Positions 18,701 to 26,794 are shown, counted from the first letter of the stretch. The stretch: 64,000 nucleotides of DNA from Amycolatopsis rubida (GCF_900115345.1 NZ_FOWC01000002.1:992001-1056000); one strand, 5' to 3'. The notes: generated from the sequence alone by a model not told the origin. Translations and numbers: made by a program.

Positions 18701-19736
18701 CAAGCCGGCGTGGACCGATTCCCACGGCCGCGTCTTCTCCTCCGACTACGAAATCGGCCCGGACGGACGGATGCGGCCGCGGATCCCGCCGGACGGCGAA
18801 TGGTCGGTGCACCGCCCGGACGGCACGTCACACCACGTCGGCGACGACGGTTTCGCCCCGGACGGCAAGCACCACGACCCGGACGACATCGACGCCGACA
18901 GCGCCGTCGATCGCGGACAGCCGCCGTTCAACCAGGAACAGCGGGACCAGGACGTACGTGATCTCCGGCAGGAGAACCGCGACCGCCGTGCTGAGGGTCT
19001 CGACCACGTGCGAGACCTGAACGGCAACCGCAACCCGCTCACCGACGACGTGCGCCGCCCGCACGAACGAGCCCTCACCACGGCGAGGTACCGCGACGCG
19101 AACGGCGACGCTGTCGATCTCTACAGCTTCAGCGGGAAGTCCCACGACTGGGCGCCGGCGAAGGACGGTCCCGAGTGGCCCAAGTCCGAGCGGCTGTTCG
19201 GCACCAAGGACGCCGGTCCGTACCGGCCCGAACTCGGCATGCCGGATCCCGACGGCAAGTTCGGCCGCACCCACGACTCGGAACCGAAGCTGCTCGAAGA
19301 AATGGTGCGGCACAATTTCGCCGCCCGTTCCGGACTCGACCGCAGCGAGATCGACGACATCGTCAAGAAGCAAATCGAGAAATCCCGGCGCGAGGAAGCG
19401 GCGTATCTCAAGAGCAACCACGAAAACATGTACCGCGAAGGACTTCGCGGCGACACGGCGCGGGCCCGGGACCGAATGGACGGTGCCCTCGAAGAAATCA
19501 ACCGGCGCGGTGCGGAACGCGCGCACCAGAACGGGCAGACCTATACGCCGGTCACGCGCGAAGACATGAGCGGCGACCTGCGGATGGTCGTGGACCTGCC
19601 CTCGACCAAGCGGGACATGATTCCGAACGAGTACCAGATCTGCGACTCCTGTACCGATGTTATCCTTCAGTACAAGCAGCTTTTCCCGAATGTCCGGGTC
19701 GAGGTCGTCAACCTCGCCGGTGAAAGGTTGATGTGA
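15756..19736 (+). CDS. T7SS polymorphic toxin with deaminase-like C-terminal domain
   Basis: A 1326-residue protein. Residues 1-~283 are helical with a WxGDGADAY turn (Trp138) and hydrophobic helices, the N-terminal architecture of WXG/ESX-type toxins. About 285-890 is low-complexity Ser/Gly/Pro, then Lys/His/Asp-rich. About 912-1045 is a compact alpha/beta module (TVDVHVTADGHARIG, IRLIGCDAGSNDFAHRLSRD with Cys959, VMAPSKPAW) of a type seen ahead of toxin tips. The last ~250 residues resemble a cytidine-deaminase-fold toxin: THDSEPKLLEE (Asp1174-Ser-Glu1176, zinc/proton-shuttle position) and ICDSCTDVILQYKQLFPNV (Cys1296, Cys1299). The DxE plus CxxC pattern recalls the BURPS668_1122-type toxin deaminases. 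A nucleic-acid or nucleotide target is inference. Three probable immunity genes follow directly. Confidence 0.8.
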   Translation: MPEGNPLVAESKKDGDGPGPFTEGNGDYGYATGINIAESATDAFKGIADGDWVSGGLGVASLAGEIAGAAIDPFGYLMSSVASFLMEHVQPLKDMLDSVAGNPPVIQSYADTWGNVAKALQERQKDLETAVKTGTAEWKGDGADAYRKSAAEAAEAIGGAATVASAIGTVTMIMGQVVAFVRGLVRQLIADLVGKLISWVMEEVFSLGFGTPLVVAQAVTAISKWGEKISELLTKLCETMRRVSPLLGKLAEVFTKIIKVLGKLAGKVTGLDVISTKNIKAGGFFHHGGSGGGAGGAGGGHHGGSGDGDADPGSPSGSRRSNGSDSADGDGPDGSHNSSDGSDTPGDHSGDSSSHNGSDSPSSESPSSGGSHSSSPDGTGPSTIDTSTSSSRRGSDSPGGSHTEPSPSTFAGDPSPTSRGGSSSSDSSYSPQSSSHSDGPSSVSAPPSSPHSSGAPHSSSGGGTHSGGNEPSPHHSSSNDSTSASGYAPPRADAPSPQSAPPQHIRSNDGGSAPNQGPAGGGMPHQGGGSPSGTPAGGGGPAPRPSGSGWTGTPGSRAPDVAPNRVPDSGPSGRRPSGGPSPADSGGPSRAPDRSGPGPQRPSDGGSSAPPPRTGDGGSSAPPPRTGDGGPGSQRPSDGGSTQPRTGDSTGGGGSSPQRPADSSSSGPQRPGDGGDVGQPKRPGTEPGLGRSEPAPASGGGSPASANRGSGDGSAPPAAAAVATGPGGAQRGPEAGGARRPDGSPEPVARGGARTDAPPAKPGEASSPQRTGKESPAQNGKPNADEPGKPKDGGKPEHTAPDKKPGQHDDANGKPGNDKPGHKPDRDLPERKPDHAGPEPKPEHQDPKHHDPDGPNHHDNPDHDGTPPHHDQPLSPDQVNHRHAEDTPAGSSYHRGDPELGDLPHRVQPDPDGRYTVDVHVTADGHARIGDRLYTPEEFADILRRNGNYDGRPIRLIGCDAGSNDFAHRLSRDLDTEVMAPSKPAWTDSHGRVFSSDYEIGPDGRMRPRIPPDGEWSVHRPDGTSHHVGDDGFAPDGKHHDPDDIDADSAVDRGQPPFNQEQRDQDVRDLRQENRDRRAEGLDHVRDLNGNRNPLTDDVRRPHERALTTARYRDANGDAVDLYSFSGKSHDWAPAKDGPEWPKSERLFGTKDAGPYRPELGMPDPDGKFGRTHDSEPKLLEEMVRHNFAARSGLDRSEIDDIVKKQIEKSRREEAAYLKSNHENMYREGLRGDTARARDRMDGALEEINRRGAERAHQNGQTYTPVTREDMSGDLRMVVDLPSTKRDMIPNEYQICDSCTDVILQYKQLFPNVRVEVVNLAGERLM
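17563..17644 (+). repeat. 36-bp tandem repeat in toxin linker
   Basis: Two exact 36-base copies (17563-17598 and 17599-17634) plus a 10-base partial copy encode the 12-residue unit GDGGSSAPPPRT in the low-complexity linker. Unit length is a multiple of three, so copy-number change would keep frame. Confidence 0.85.
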
Positions 19737-20293
19737 TGACGGCGTCTCCGGGCGACGGCGCGGAACTGGTTCGCGCGATCTTCGCCGGTGCGGTCGAAGC
19801 CGGTTTGCGCGCGGAATCGGTGCGCGGAGCATCCGATGCCGAGATCGACGCGATGGCGGAAGACCAGCGCGCCCGGGCGGTGCCCGCCGCGGCCAGGGAA
19901 GTGCTGCGCCTCATCGGCACGACGCACGGACTGTGGCTGCCGGGCAGTTCGCTCGGCGTGGACGCGGTGCGCGGCGAGGCCAAGAACCACGCCGCCGCCA
20001 CCGCGAACGCGCAGAACGCCGAACTGTCCGATGTGGACGGCGCACTGGTGCTGGCCGCGCACGGCGGGTACACCTACCACGTGGTCGACGGAGCCGAAGC
20101 CGATCAGGACGACCCGCAGGTCTGGCTGCTCACCGAAGACGAGCCCGCGCGCGTCGCCTGGCCTTCGGTCAGCGCGTGGTTCAAGGCCATCACGCCGGAC
20201 GTCGAGCGTTACCGGGAGCGGCTGGAGATCATGCGCGAGACCGGGTCCGATTTCCTGCCGCCGTGGGCGCAGGACCTCGTCGTCGGCGGATGA
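19736..20293 (+). CDS. SUKH (SMI1/KNR4)-type immunity protein
   Basis: A 185-residue acidic protein with the SUKH pattern: an N-terminal helix (SDAEIDAMAEDQRARAVPAA), REVLRLIGTTHGLWLPGSS where the conserved G usually sits, then beta-strands (LVLAAHGGYTYHVVDG, PQVWLLTEDEPARVAWPS) and a C-terminal helix (VSAWFKAITPDVERY). SUKH proteins neutralise diverse nuclease and deaminase toxins. Its start overlaps the toxin stop (GTGATG; ATG at 19736 preferred over GTG at 19733), and its stop overlaps the next ATG. It is the best candidate for the cognate immunity protein. Confidence 0.75.
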   Translation: MTASPGDGAELVRAIFAGAVEAGLRAESVRGASDAEIDAMAEDQRARAVPAAAREVLRLIGTTHGLWLPGSSLGVDAVRGEAKNHAAATANAQNAELSDVDGALVLAAHGGYTYHVVDGAEADQDDPQVWLLTEDEPARVAWPSVSAWFKAITPDVERYRERLEIMRETGSDFLPPWAQDLVVGG

Positions 20294-21216
20294 CCGTGCC
20301 GCTCGCAGACCAGCAGGACGGGATTGCCGTTGCCCGGCATTCCGTCAGCATCGACGTCGCGTGGAAGCAGATCGAGAAGTTGTCGCCGCAGGCGGCCTTC
20401 TACTTCGACTACCTCACGCAGGACACCAGCGCGCTGGCGAACGTCCTGCGCCGGGAGCTGATGCTCGCGCAGTACCGCAGCGTCGTCGACCCGGACGCCG
20501 AGGACCCGGACACCTGGGGCGACCTCGGTCTCGCCGCGCAGGCCGCGGCGGCCGCCTTCACCGCGGCGTGCGCGCCGGAGGGGCAGGAGGTCGACGCGGT
20601 GGTCGGCCGCCCGCGGCGTTTCGCGGCCACCGGCCCCACGCCGCGGACCGACCCGGCGGCCTGGCTCACCGCCGTCTGGCTCGCCGTGATCCAGCGCGAC
20701 GATGTGCTGATCCAGCAGCTGGCCGCGGTGCCGCTCGACGTGCTGCGCGCGTCGGGCATCGAGCACGACGCCTACCTGTACCCGTGGGTCGAGACGCTGC
20801 GAACGTTCCTCGCGCACCGCGAGGTCACCCCGGAAATGTTCCTGCCCGCGATGGACGGCACCGATCCCGGCACCGCGCAGTTCACTCCTCCGGCGGCGAT
20901 GCTGCAGCTCGTGTACCCGCCGATCCGGATGTTCTCCTACGTGCTGCGCCGGGACTCGGGGAAGTTCGCCGAGGCGTTCGTCTCCGCGCTGGAGCGGCAC
21001 CGCGAGTACTGGACCGCCGAGGATCGCGCCACCGACCCGGACGGGTTCCTCGCGCTGGCCCCGCTGGCGGTGGCGGTGCTCGCCCGTTCGGTCGGGATGA
21101 CGTTCGATGTGCAGTCCGGTTACACGCCGGCCAACCTGCTCGCGGGCATTCTCCCGCCGCGGCAGGCGTTGATCGGCATGAAGCGTTCGCCCGGTGAGGA
21201 GCCGTTGAACTCATGA
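20290..21216 (+). CDS. Imm49-family immunity protein
   Basis: A 308-residue, mostly helical soluble protein matching Imm49. Signature segments are FAATGPTPRTDPAAWLTAVWLAVIQRDD, HDAYLYPWVETLRTFLA, SALERHREYWT and the final ALAPLAVAVLARSVGM with YTPANLLAG. Imm49 proteins occur in polymorphic toxin loci and were predicted to counter deaminase or nuclease toxins. It is coupled to the SUKH gene (ATGA) and to the YezG-like gene (ATGA). Either it is a second line of defence against the same toxin or an immunity gene retained against a toxin carried by kin. Confidence 0.85.
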   Translation: MTVPLADQQDGIAVARHSVSIDVAWKQIEKLSPQAAFYFDYLTQDTSALANVLRRELMLAQYRSVVDPDAEDPDTWGDLGLAAQAAAAAFTAACAPEGQEVDAVVGRPRRFAATGPTPRTDPAAWLTAVWLAVIQRDDVLIQQLAAVPLDVLRASGIEHDAYLYPWVETLRTFLAHREVTPEMFLPAMDGTDPGTAQFTPPAAMLQLVYPPIRMFSYVLRRDSGKFAEAFVSALERHREYWTAEDRATDPDGFLALAPLAVAVLARSVGMTFDVQSGYTPANLLAGILPPRQALIGMKRSPGEEPLNS

Positions 21217-22856
21217 CCCGGCCACCGGTGCCGCTCACCGCAGCCCAGCAGCACGAGCTCGTCCAGCAGATCGGCCAGGCGGGCGCGGCCGCGCTGCCCG
21301 CGGGCTGGCAGCAGCTGCAGGTCGTCTGCCGCGCCGCGGGACGACACGTCGAAGTCGACGTCGCCGTGCTCGCCCCGGACAACCGGACCTACCCGGTCCA
21401 GCCGCATCCGGAGCTGCCGCGCCTGTTCGGCGTGCTGCGCACCGGGATGTACCAGCCGGGCCGCGGCACCTGGCTGACCGCGACCTTGGTGTTCTCCCCG
21501 CAACGGCCGCCGTTCGCGGACTATCAGCCGGACGTCGAACCGCGGTGGCGGCAGCCGCCGCCACCGATCGGTTTCCAGGACGAGCTGCGGTTCTTCCCGC
21601 GCGAGGACCGGTTCGTGCCGCCGTGGCTGCGGCAGCGGGCCGGTGCGGCGACGCCGGGAGCCGCTCCGGGGCAGCCGGTCCCGCCGCCCGTCCCCAGCGC
21701 GAGCCCGGCAGTGCCTCCGCCGTTGCCAGGCACCGAGAATCCACCTGCTGCTCCTCCAGAGCAGGCCGCTGAGCACTCGGTTCCCGCGCTCCCGGTGGAC
21801 GAGACCAGCTCGCCTCCGCCCGCCACTGCGCCGCCGATGCCCGGCCTGGAGCAGGCCGCGTCGGTATCGGCTGGCGACGAGGCGCAGTCCGGGCCAAGCG
21901 AGATCGCGGCGACCGCTCCCGAGACCTCCGAACCGGAAGGCGGAGCACCGGCCGAGCAAGAAAAGGTTCCCGCGGAAGCCCCACCGACCGGGCCGGAAGC
22001 CGTTGCGTCCGAAGAGGATTCAGCGAGCCCGGCAGTCGAGCTGCGTACTCCGCGGGTCTACGACGGGTTCGACGAGGCGGGGAATCCGGTCGTCGAGCGG
22101 GAAGCGTTGTCGGCCGAGGAGCGCGAGCGAGTCCTCGGCTATCTCGACAGCGCGCCGGTCATCCTGGCGTCCCGCAGCAAGGACACCGACGTCTTCGACC
22201 CGTCGCGCACGGACGCTGTTCCGCTGAACTTCCGCACCGACGGCAGCTGGGTGTGGCCCGGCGCGGTCGCCTATTACCTGCGCGAGCACGGGATTTCGCC
22301 GGACCCGGAGCTGGTCGGGCACATCCGGGCGGCCGGATTCGCCGTGCCGGAGGTGGACGAAGCGACCCAGGAACGGATGCTCGCGGCGTTGACCAGCATG
22401 CCCGCCGAGGAAAGCCGTCCCAGCCAAGCGGAACCGCCGAAGGATCCAGAGCAGCTGGTAAGCGAGATCTCGACGGCCCTCATCGCCGCGGCTCCGCAGG
22501 GATGGCAGCAGATCGTCTTCGACTTCATGACGCTGGGCAGGCACGCGAACCTGGCCTGCGGCGCGCGGATGGCGGACGGGAGCACGCACCAGGTTCCCGT
22601 CGCGCGAGAACTGTCGAGGCCGTTGGCGGAACTGCGGCGCGCCAAGTACGTCCAAGGACGGGGCACCTGGTACGCGCTCTCGCTGGTCATCGAACCGCCG
22701 TCGACCTACCAGGCCCGCTTCAACGAGGACGACGAACCGGCCTTCCACACGCCGCCCCGGCCCGAGGATTACGCGCTGGACCAGGAACTTTACCCACGCG
22801 AAGAGGACTATCTCCCGCTGTGGTTCAGCGCCCGGCTGCCGGAAAGTCCACAGTAG
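21213..22856 (+). CDS. Two-lobed YezG-like putative immunity protein
   Basis: A 547-residue protein with an internal duplication. Residues ~8-138 (ALPAGWQQLQVVCRAAGRHV, MYQPGRGTWLTATLVF, FFPREDRFVPPWLRQR) and ~412-545 (AAPQGWQQIVFDFMTLGRHA, YVQGRGTWYALSLVIEP, LYPREEDYLPLWF) are copies of a YezG/DUF600-like domain. Between them lie a Pro/Glu/Ala-rich linker and a distinct middle domain at ~270-405 (RVYDGFDEAGNPVVEREALS, TDGSWVWPGAVAYYLREHG). YezG binds and neutralises LXG-type nucleases in Bacillus. By position this is a third immunity gene, but a different T7SS-associated role is possible. Confidence 0.65.
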   Translation: MTRPPVPLTAAQQHELVQQIGQAGAAALPAGWQQLQVVCRAAGRHVEVDVAVLAPDNRTYPVQPHPELPRLFGVLRTGMYQPGRGTWLTATLVFSPQRPPFADYQPDVEPRWRQPPPPIGFQDELRFFPREDRFVPPWLRQRAGAATPGAAPGQPVPPPVPSASPAVPPPLPGTENPPAAPPEQAAEHSVPALPVDETSSPPPATAPPMPGLEQAASVSAGDEAQSGPSEIAATAPETSEPEGGAPAEQEKVPAEAPPTGPEAVASEEDSASPAVELRTPRVYDGFDEAGNPVVEREALSAEERERVLGYLDSAPVILASRSKDTDVFDPSRTDAVPLNFRTDGSWVWPGAVAYYLREHGISPDPELVGHIRAAGFAVPEVDEATQERMLAALTSMPAEESRPSQAEPPKDPEQLVSEISTALIAAAPQGWQQIVFDFMTLGRHANLACGARMADGSTHQVPVARELSRPLAELRRAKYVQGRGTWYALSLVIEPPSTYQARFNEDDEPAFHTPPRPEDYALDQELYPREEDYLPLWFSARLPESPQ

Positions 22857-22861
22857 ACTCT

Positions 22862-24067
22862 TCAGCTGACGATGGTGAACCCGGCGTCGGCGAGCGCGGC
22901 CTCGACGTCCTTGCAGTGTTCCGGGCCGCGGGTTTCCAGGGCGAGGGCGACGTCGACCTCGCCGAGGGCGAGGCTGCCGGAGATGCGGGAGTGCTCCACG
23001 TCGAGGACGTTCGCACCCAGGTCCTTCACGCACGACAGCACCGAAACCAGCGAGCCCGGCCGGTCCGGCACACGCAGGTGCAGCTTCAGGTAGCGCCCGC
23101 CCGCGGTCATGCCGTGCTGGATAATCTGCTGCAGCAGCACGGGATCCACGTTGCCGCCGGACAGGATCGCCACCACCGGCGGCTCGAAAGCGCCGGGGTG
23201 CTGCAAAAGCGCGGCCAGGGAAGCGGCACCGGCCGGTTCCACGACCAGCTTCCGCCGCTCCAGGCACAGCAGTACCGCGCGGGACAAGGATTCCTCGGTG
23301 ACCGTGACGACGTCGTCGACCAAGGACTCGACGTGCGCGTAGCTGACCTTGCCCGGCTCGCCGACCGCGATCCCGTCCGCCATCGTGTGCACCTCGCGAA
23401 GCCGGACCGGCGCGCCCGCCGTCAGCGAGGACGGATACGCGGCGGCGTCTTCGGCCTGTACGCCGACCACCCGGATCTCCGGGTGCAGCGCCTTCACCGC
23501 CGCCGCGACCCCGCCGACCAGCCCGCCGCCGCCCGTCGGGACGAGGATCGTTTTCGCGCCCGGCACCTGCTCGAGAATCTCCAGCCCGACAGTGCCCTGG
23601 CCGGCAATGACGTCGGCGTGGTCGAACGGATGGATGAAGACCGCGCCGGTGCGTTCCGAGAACGCGATGGCCTCGGCAAGAGTTTCGTCGACAACCGCGC
23701 CGTGGAGGTGGACCTCGGCACCGTAACCGCGGGTCGCGGCGAGCTTCGGCAGCGGAGCGCGCAGCGGCATGAAGACGGTCGAGGAAATGCCGAGCAGCGA
23801 CGAGGCCAGCGCGACCCCCTGCGCGTGGTTGCCGGCACTGGCCGCGACGACGCCGCGCGCGCGTTCCTCGGCGGTCAGGCCGTGAATGCGGGTGTAGGCG
23901 CCGCGGATCTTGAAGGAACCGGTGCGCTGGAGGTTCTCGCACTTGAGATACACCGGGCCGCCGTGCAGCCGGCGCAGGTCGCGGGCATGCTCCATCGGCG
24001 TGACGCGGGTGATGCCCTCGAGAAGCTTGCGCGCTTCCTGGATGCGCTCGACGCTGACCAGTTCCAT
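22862..24067 (-). CDS. ilvA: Threonine ammonia-lyase
   Basis: A 401-residue PLP enzyme that deaminates threonine to 2-oxobutyrate, feeding isoleucine synthesis or catabolism. The PLP lysine lies in TGSFKIRGAY (Lys53), with the ASAGNHAQGVA and PTGGGGLVGGVA phosphate-binding loops. A single ACT-like regulatory domain is at ~325-401 (LHLRVPDRPGSLVSVLSCV). The length fits the short, one-ACT class rather than the ~510-residue biosynthetic form. The ATG at 24067 is chosen because the family begins MELVSVERIQEAR; upstream sequence is not conserved-looking. The 3' end is six bases from the convergent T7SS locus. Confidence 0.93.
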   Translation of the reverse strand: MELVSVERIQEARKLLEGITRVTPMEHARDLRRLHGGPVYLKCENLQRTGSFKIRGAYTRIHGLTAEERARGVVAASAGNHAQGVALASSLLGISSTVFMPLRAPLPKLAATRGYGAEVHLHGAVVDETLAEAIAFSERTGAVFIHPFDHADVIAGQGTVGLEILEQVPGAKTILVPTGGGGLVGGVAAAVKALHPEIRVVGVQAEDAAAYPSSLTAGAPVRLREVHTMADGIAVGEPGKVSYAHVESLVDDVVTVTEESLSRAVLLCLERRKLVVEPAGAASLAALLQHPGAFEPPVVAILSGGNVDPVLLQQIIQHGMTAGGRYLKLHLRVPDRPGSLVSVLSCVKDLGANVLDVEHSRISGSLALGEVDVALALETRGPEHCKDVEAALADAGFTIVS

Positions 24068-24162
24068 GGCGCCGATGATGCCACCGACGGACGGCCGGGG
24101 TGCGCCGCCCGCCGGACCGGTACCCTGGTTACGGCAGCCACACATGATCAGGGAGTGCGACC

Positions 24163-24426
24163 ATGGCACGCGCGCAGCACGGGACCACCGCCCGGGTGAA
24201 GTCCCGCACCGGTCTGCTGCCGCTCGCCGCCGGCATCCTGTCCGCAGTGGCCCTCACCGGAGCCGCCTTCGCGACCGTCGAAGCGGCCGGATGCGAGGGC
24301 CCCGCCCAGTACATCCGGCACGACAACCACATCGAACTGGTCGGCGGCTGCGTCAACGGCACCGAACTCCCCGCTACGACCGGCACCCGGCACGCCACTG
24401 CGCTGCCGGAGGACAGCAAGCCCTGA
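24163..24426 (+). CDS. Small exported protein
   Basis: An 87-residue protein with a basic N-terminus and a hydrophobic signal segment (GLLPLAAGILSAVALTGAAFA, cleavage near AEA-AGC). The mature part of about 45 residues has two Cys that could form a disulfide (AGCEGPAQYIR, VGGCVNGTEL). GGGAG lies 8 bases before the ATG. It is divergent from ilvA and followed by the non-coding repeat tract. No family is recognised. Confidence 0.65.
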   Translation: MARAQHGTTARVKSRTGLLPLAAGILSAVALTGAAFATVEAAGCEGPAQYIRHDNHIELVGGCVNGTELPATTGTRHATALPEDSKP

Positions 24427-24469
24427 CCAACTGGCCGGGTTTCGGCCGCACTGGTCTTGAGCCTGGGCG

Positions 24470-25325
24470 GCGATGGTTTCGCCGGACTCGTCAGGCACGG
24501 CACGGAAGCGCTCGCCGGGTGGCAAAGGTTTCGGCGGGCTCGCCAGGCGGGGCGAGTATGCGGCTCGCCGGGTTGTTGCGACGGGCTCGCCAAGCGAGGC
24601 CGGTAAGCGGCTCGTCGGGTTGCGACGGGCTCGCCAGGCGCGACTGGTAAACGGCTCGCCAGGTGGCAAAGATTTCGCCGGGCTCGCCAAGCGAGGCCGG
24701 TAAGCGGTTCGCCGGGCTCGCCAAGCGAGGCCGGTAAGCGGTTCGCCGGGTTGCGACGGACTCGTCAGGCGCGGCACGGAAGCGGCTCGCGGGATGGCAC
24801 TGGGTTCGCGAGCTGGGAAATGGTTCGCCGGGGCGGCGGTTTATGCGTGATTCGACCGCTGACGCGGCTTGACCAAGCCAAGCGAGACAGCCCAGGGCCC
24901 ACGCCAGCAGGCGACTTCGACGAGGACGGCCACGCCTAGCTCTGGAACTGGCCCTCGCCCCGGCAGTTTCGGCGATGACAGAGGGCAGACTTGCGCGGCC
25001 GGGCAAGCCCTGGCCGCCTGGCCCGGCCGAACTTCGGCTGAGTTGAGCAGCTGAGGCTTGGGGCGGCAAGGGCTTCGCCAGGCGAGACGCGGAAGCGGTT
25101 CGCCGGACGGCGACGACCTCACCAGGCTCGTCAAGCGAGACAGATAAGCACTTCGCCCAACAACGACAACCTCACCACACCCGCCAAGCGAGACGGATAA
25201 GCACTTCGCCGAACAACGACGACCTCACCAGGCTCGCCAAGCGAGACAGATAAGCACTTCGCCCAACAACGACAACCTCACCACACCCGCCAGCCGATAC
25301 CGGGAAGTGGTTCGCCGGGTGGCAA
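24470..25325. repeat. Degenerate direct-repeat tract, non-coding
   Basis: The 1.14 kb between the small exported gene and metB holds no convincing gene. At 24470-24800, units of about 34-53 bases recur with the consensus CGGTTCGCCGGG...GGGCTCGCCAAGCGAGGCCGGTAAG. Each contains a CTCGC-CAA-GCGAG hairpin. At 25060-25325 a second subfamily repeats every 53 bases (AAGCACTTCGCC, CAACGACGACCTCACC, CGCCAAGCGAGACAGAT), with the last copies most alike. The middle (24810-25050) is unique sequence. The subfamilies share the GCTCGCCAAGCGAG core, so both probably come from one ancestral unit. Confidence 0.8.
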
Positions 25326-25518
25326 ATTATGCGGGATCCGATGCACCAGCGACTGGGAGCAAGCGAAAACGCGGTCGCTTCAGAACCCGTCGCACGACAG
25401 CGCTGCCGGGCAAGCCTGGTTGCGACGACCCGTCATTCAGCGCGGAGGCCGGTCGGCAGCCACGCGGCGACCGGCCTAGACACAACCATGGGACAGGCTG
25501 TGGTCAGGCAAGACCAAT

Positions 25519-25555
25519 CCGCTGGCCGTGGACGGGGGGCACCGGAAACCAGCGG
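25519..25555 (-). terminator. Weak hairpin downstream of metB
   Basis: CCGCTGG (25519-25525) pairs with CCAGCGG (25549-25555) across a long GC-rich loop, 15 bases past the metB stop. No T-run follows on the minus strand, so termination is only suggested. Confidence 0.35.
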
Positions 25556-25570
25556 CCCGTCCAGCCAGAG

Positions 25571-26728
25571 TCAGCCGAGCGCCTGCGTAAGGTCCGCCAC
25601 CAGATCGCGACCGTCCTCGATGCCCACCGACAGCCGGATCAGGTCTTCCGGGACTTCCAGCGTCGAACCTGCCGTCGAGGCGTGCGTCATCTTGCCCGGG
25701 TGCTCGATCAGGCTCTCGATGCCGCCGAGCGACTCCGCCAGCACGAACAGCTTCGTGCGGGACGCGACCTCCAACGCTGCCGCCTCGCCGCCCGCGACGC
25801 GGAATGACACCATTCCGCCGAAGCGGCGCATCTGTTTCGCCGCTACCTCGTGGCCGGGATGTTCTGGCAGGCCGGGGTAGTAGACCTTGGTGACCTTCGG
25901 GTGCTTCGCCAGGGTGCGGGCGACCAGGTCGGCGTTGTCGCTGTGCCGTTCCATCCGCAGGGCCAGCGTCTTGAGGCCGCGCAGGGTCAGCCACGCGTCG
26001 AACGGGCCGGGGACGGCACCCGCAGCATTGCGCAGGTAGAAGAGCTGCTCGCGCAGTTCGTCCTCGTTGGTGACGACCGCGCCGCCGACGACGTCCGAGT
26101 GGCCGCCGAGGTACTTGGTGGTCGAGTGCACCACGATGTCCGCACCGAGGGCCAGCGGAGTCTGCAGGAACGGCGTGGCGAAGGTGTTGTCCACGACCAG
26201 CCTCGCGCCCGCGTCGTGGGCGGCGCCGGCCAGCGCGGCGATGTCGGCGACGCCCAGCAGCGGGTTGGTCGGCGACTCGCACCAGATCAGCTTGGTTTCC
26301 GGACGCATCGCGGCCCGTACGTCGTCGATGCGGCTCAGGTCGGCGACCGTGTGCTCGACACCCCACAGGCTGAGCACCTTGTCGATCAGCCGGAACGTGC
26401 CGCCGTACGCGTCGTTGCCGAGGACCAGGTGGTCGCCGGGGCGCAGGACCGTGCGCAGCACCGCGTCGGACGCGGCCATGCCGGACGCGAACGCCAGCGT
26501 GTGCCGAGCGCCCTCAAGCGAAGCGAGGGCTTCCTCCAGCGCGGTCCGCGTGGGGTTCGCGGTGCGCGAGTATTCGTAGCCGCCCTCGCGGGTGCCGCCT
26601 ACGCCGTCCTGCGCGTACGTGGACGTTTGGTAAATCGGCACGATAACGGCACCCGTGCGGGGATCGGGCTGCTGCCCGGCGTGGATCGCGCGTGTTTCAA
26701 AACCCAGGACGGAGTAGTCGTCGGCCAT
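25571..26728 (-). CDS. metB: Cystathionine gamma-synthase
   Basis: A 385-residue PLP enzyme of the Cys/Met metabolism family. It joins O-succinylhomoserine (or acetylhomoserine) to cysteine. The Schiff-base lysine is in HSTTKYLGGHSD (Lys205). YEYSRTANPTRTALE, FASGMAAS and VVDNTFATPFLQ are typical. Length and sequence fit mycobacterial MetB (388 residues), and the gene lies in the same metB-pra-cbs neighbourhood. The ATG at 26728 (MADDYSVLGF) is preferred to an upstream in-frame start. A cystathionine gamma-lyase activity cannot be excluded; together with Cbs this would give reverse transsulfuration. Confidence 0.92.
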   Translation of the reverse strand: MADDYSVLGFETRAIHAGQQPDPRTGAVIVPIYQTSTYAQDGVGGTREGGYEYSRTANPTRTALEEALASLEGARHTLAFASGMAASDAVLRTVLRPGDHLVLGNDAYGGTFRLIDKVLSLWGVEHTVADLSRIDDVRAAMRPETKLIWCESPTNPLLGVADIAALAGAAHDAGARLVVDNTFATPFLQTPLALGADIVVHSTTKYLGGHSDVVGGAVVTNEDELREQLFYLRNAAGAVPGPFDAWLTLRGLKTLALRMERHSDNADLVARTLAKHPKVTKVYYPGLPEHPGHEVAAKQMRRFGGMVSFRVAGGEAAALEVASRTKLFVLAESLGGIESLIEHPGKMTHASTAGSTLEVPEDLIRLSVGIEDGRDLVADLTQALG

Positions 26729-26794
26729 GGTTCCCAGGGTACGGGGCACCCCTGACAATCCCATCAGCTGGGAGGAAACTCACCATGCGGGAGA

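Noticed and set aside
24473..25134. Several open frames inside the repeat tract
   Set aside because: They encode low-complexity Arg/Ala/Pro products that simply mirror the DNA repeat and lack start context.
24470..25325. Repeat tract as a CRISPR array
   Set aside because: Unit lengths vary (about 34-53 bases), there are no unique spacers between exact repeats, and no cas genes occur in the window.
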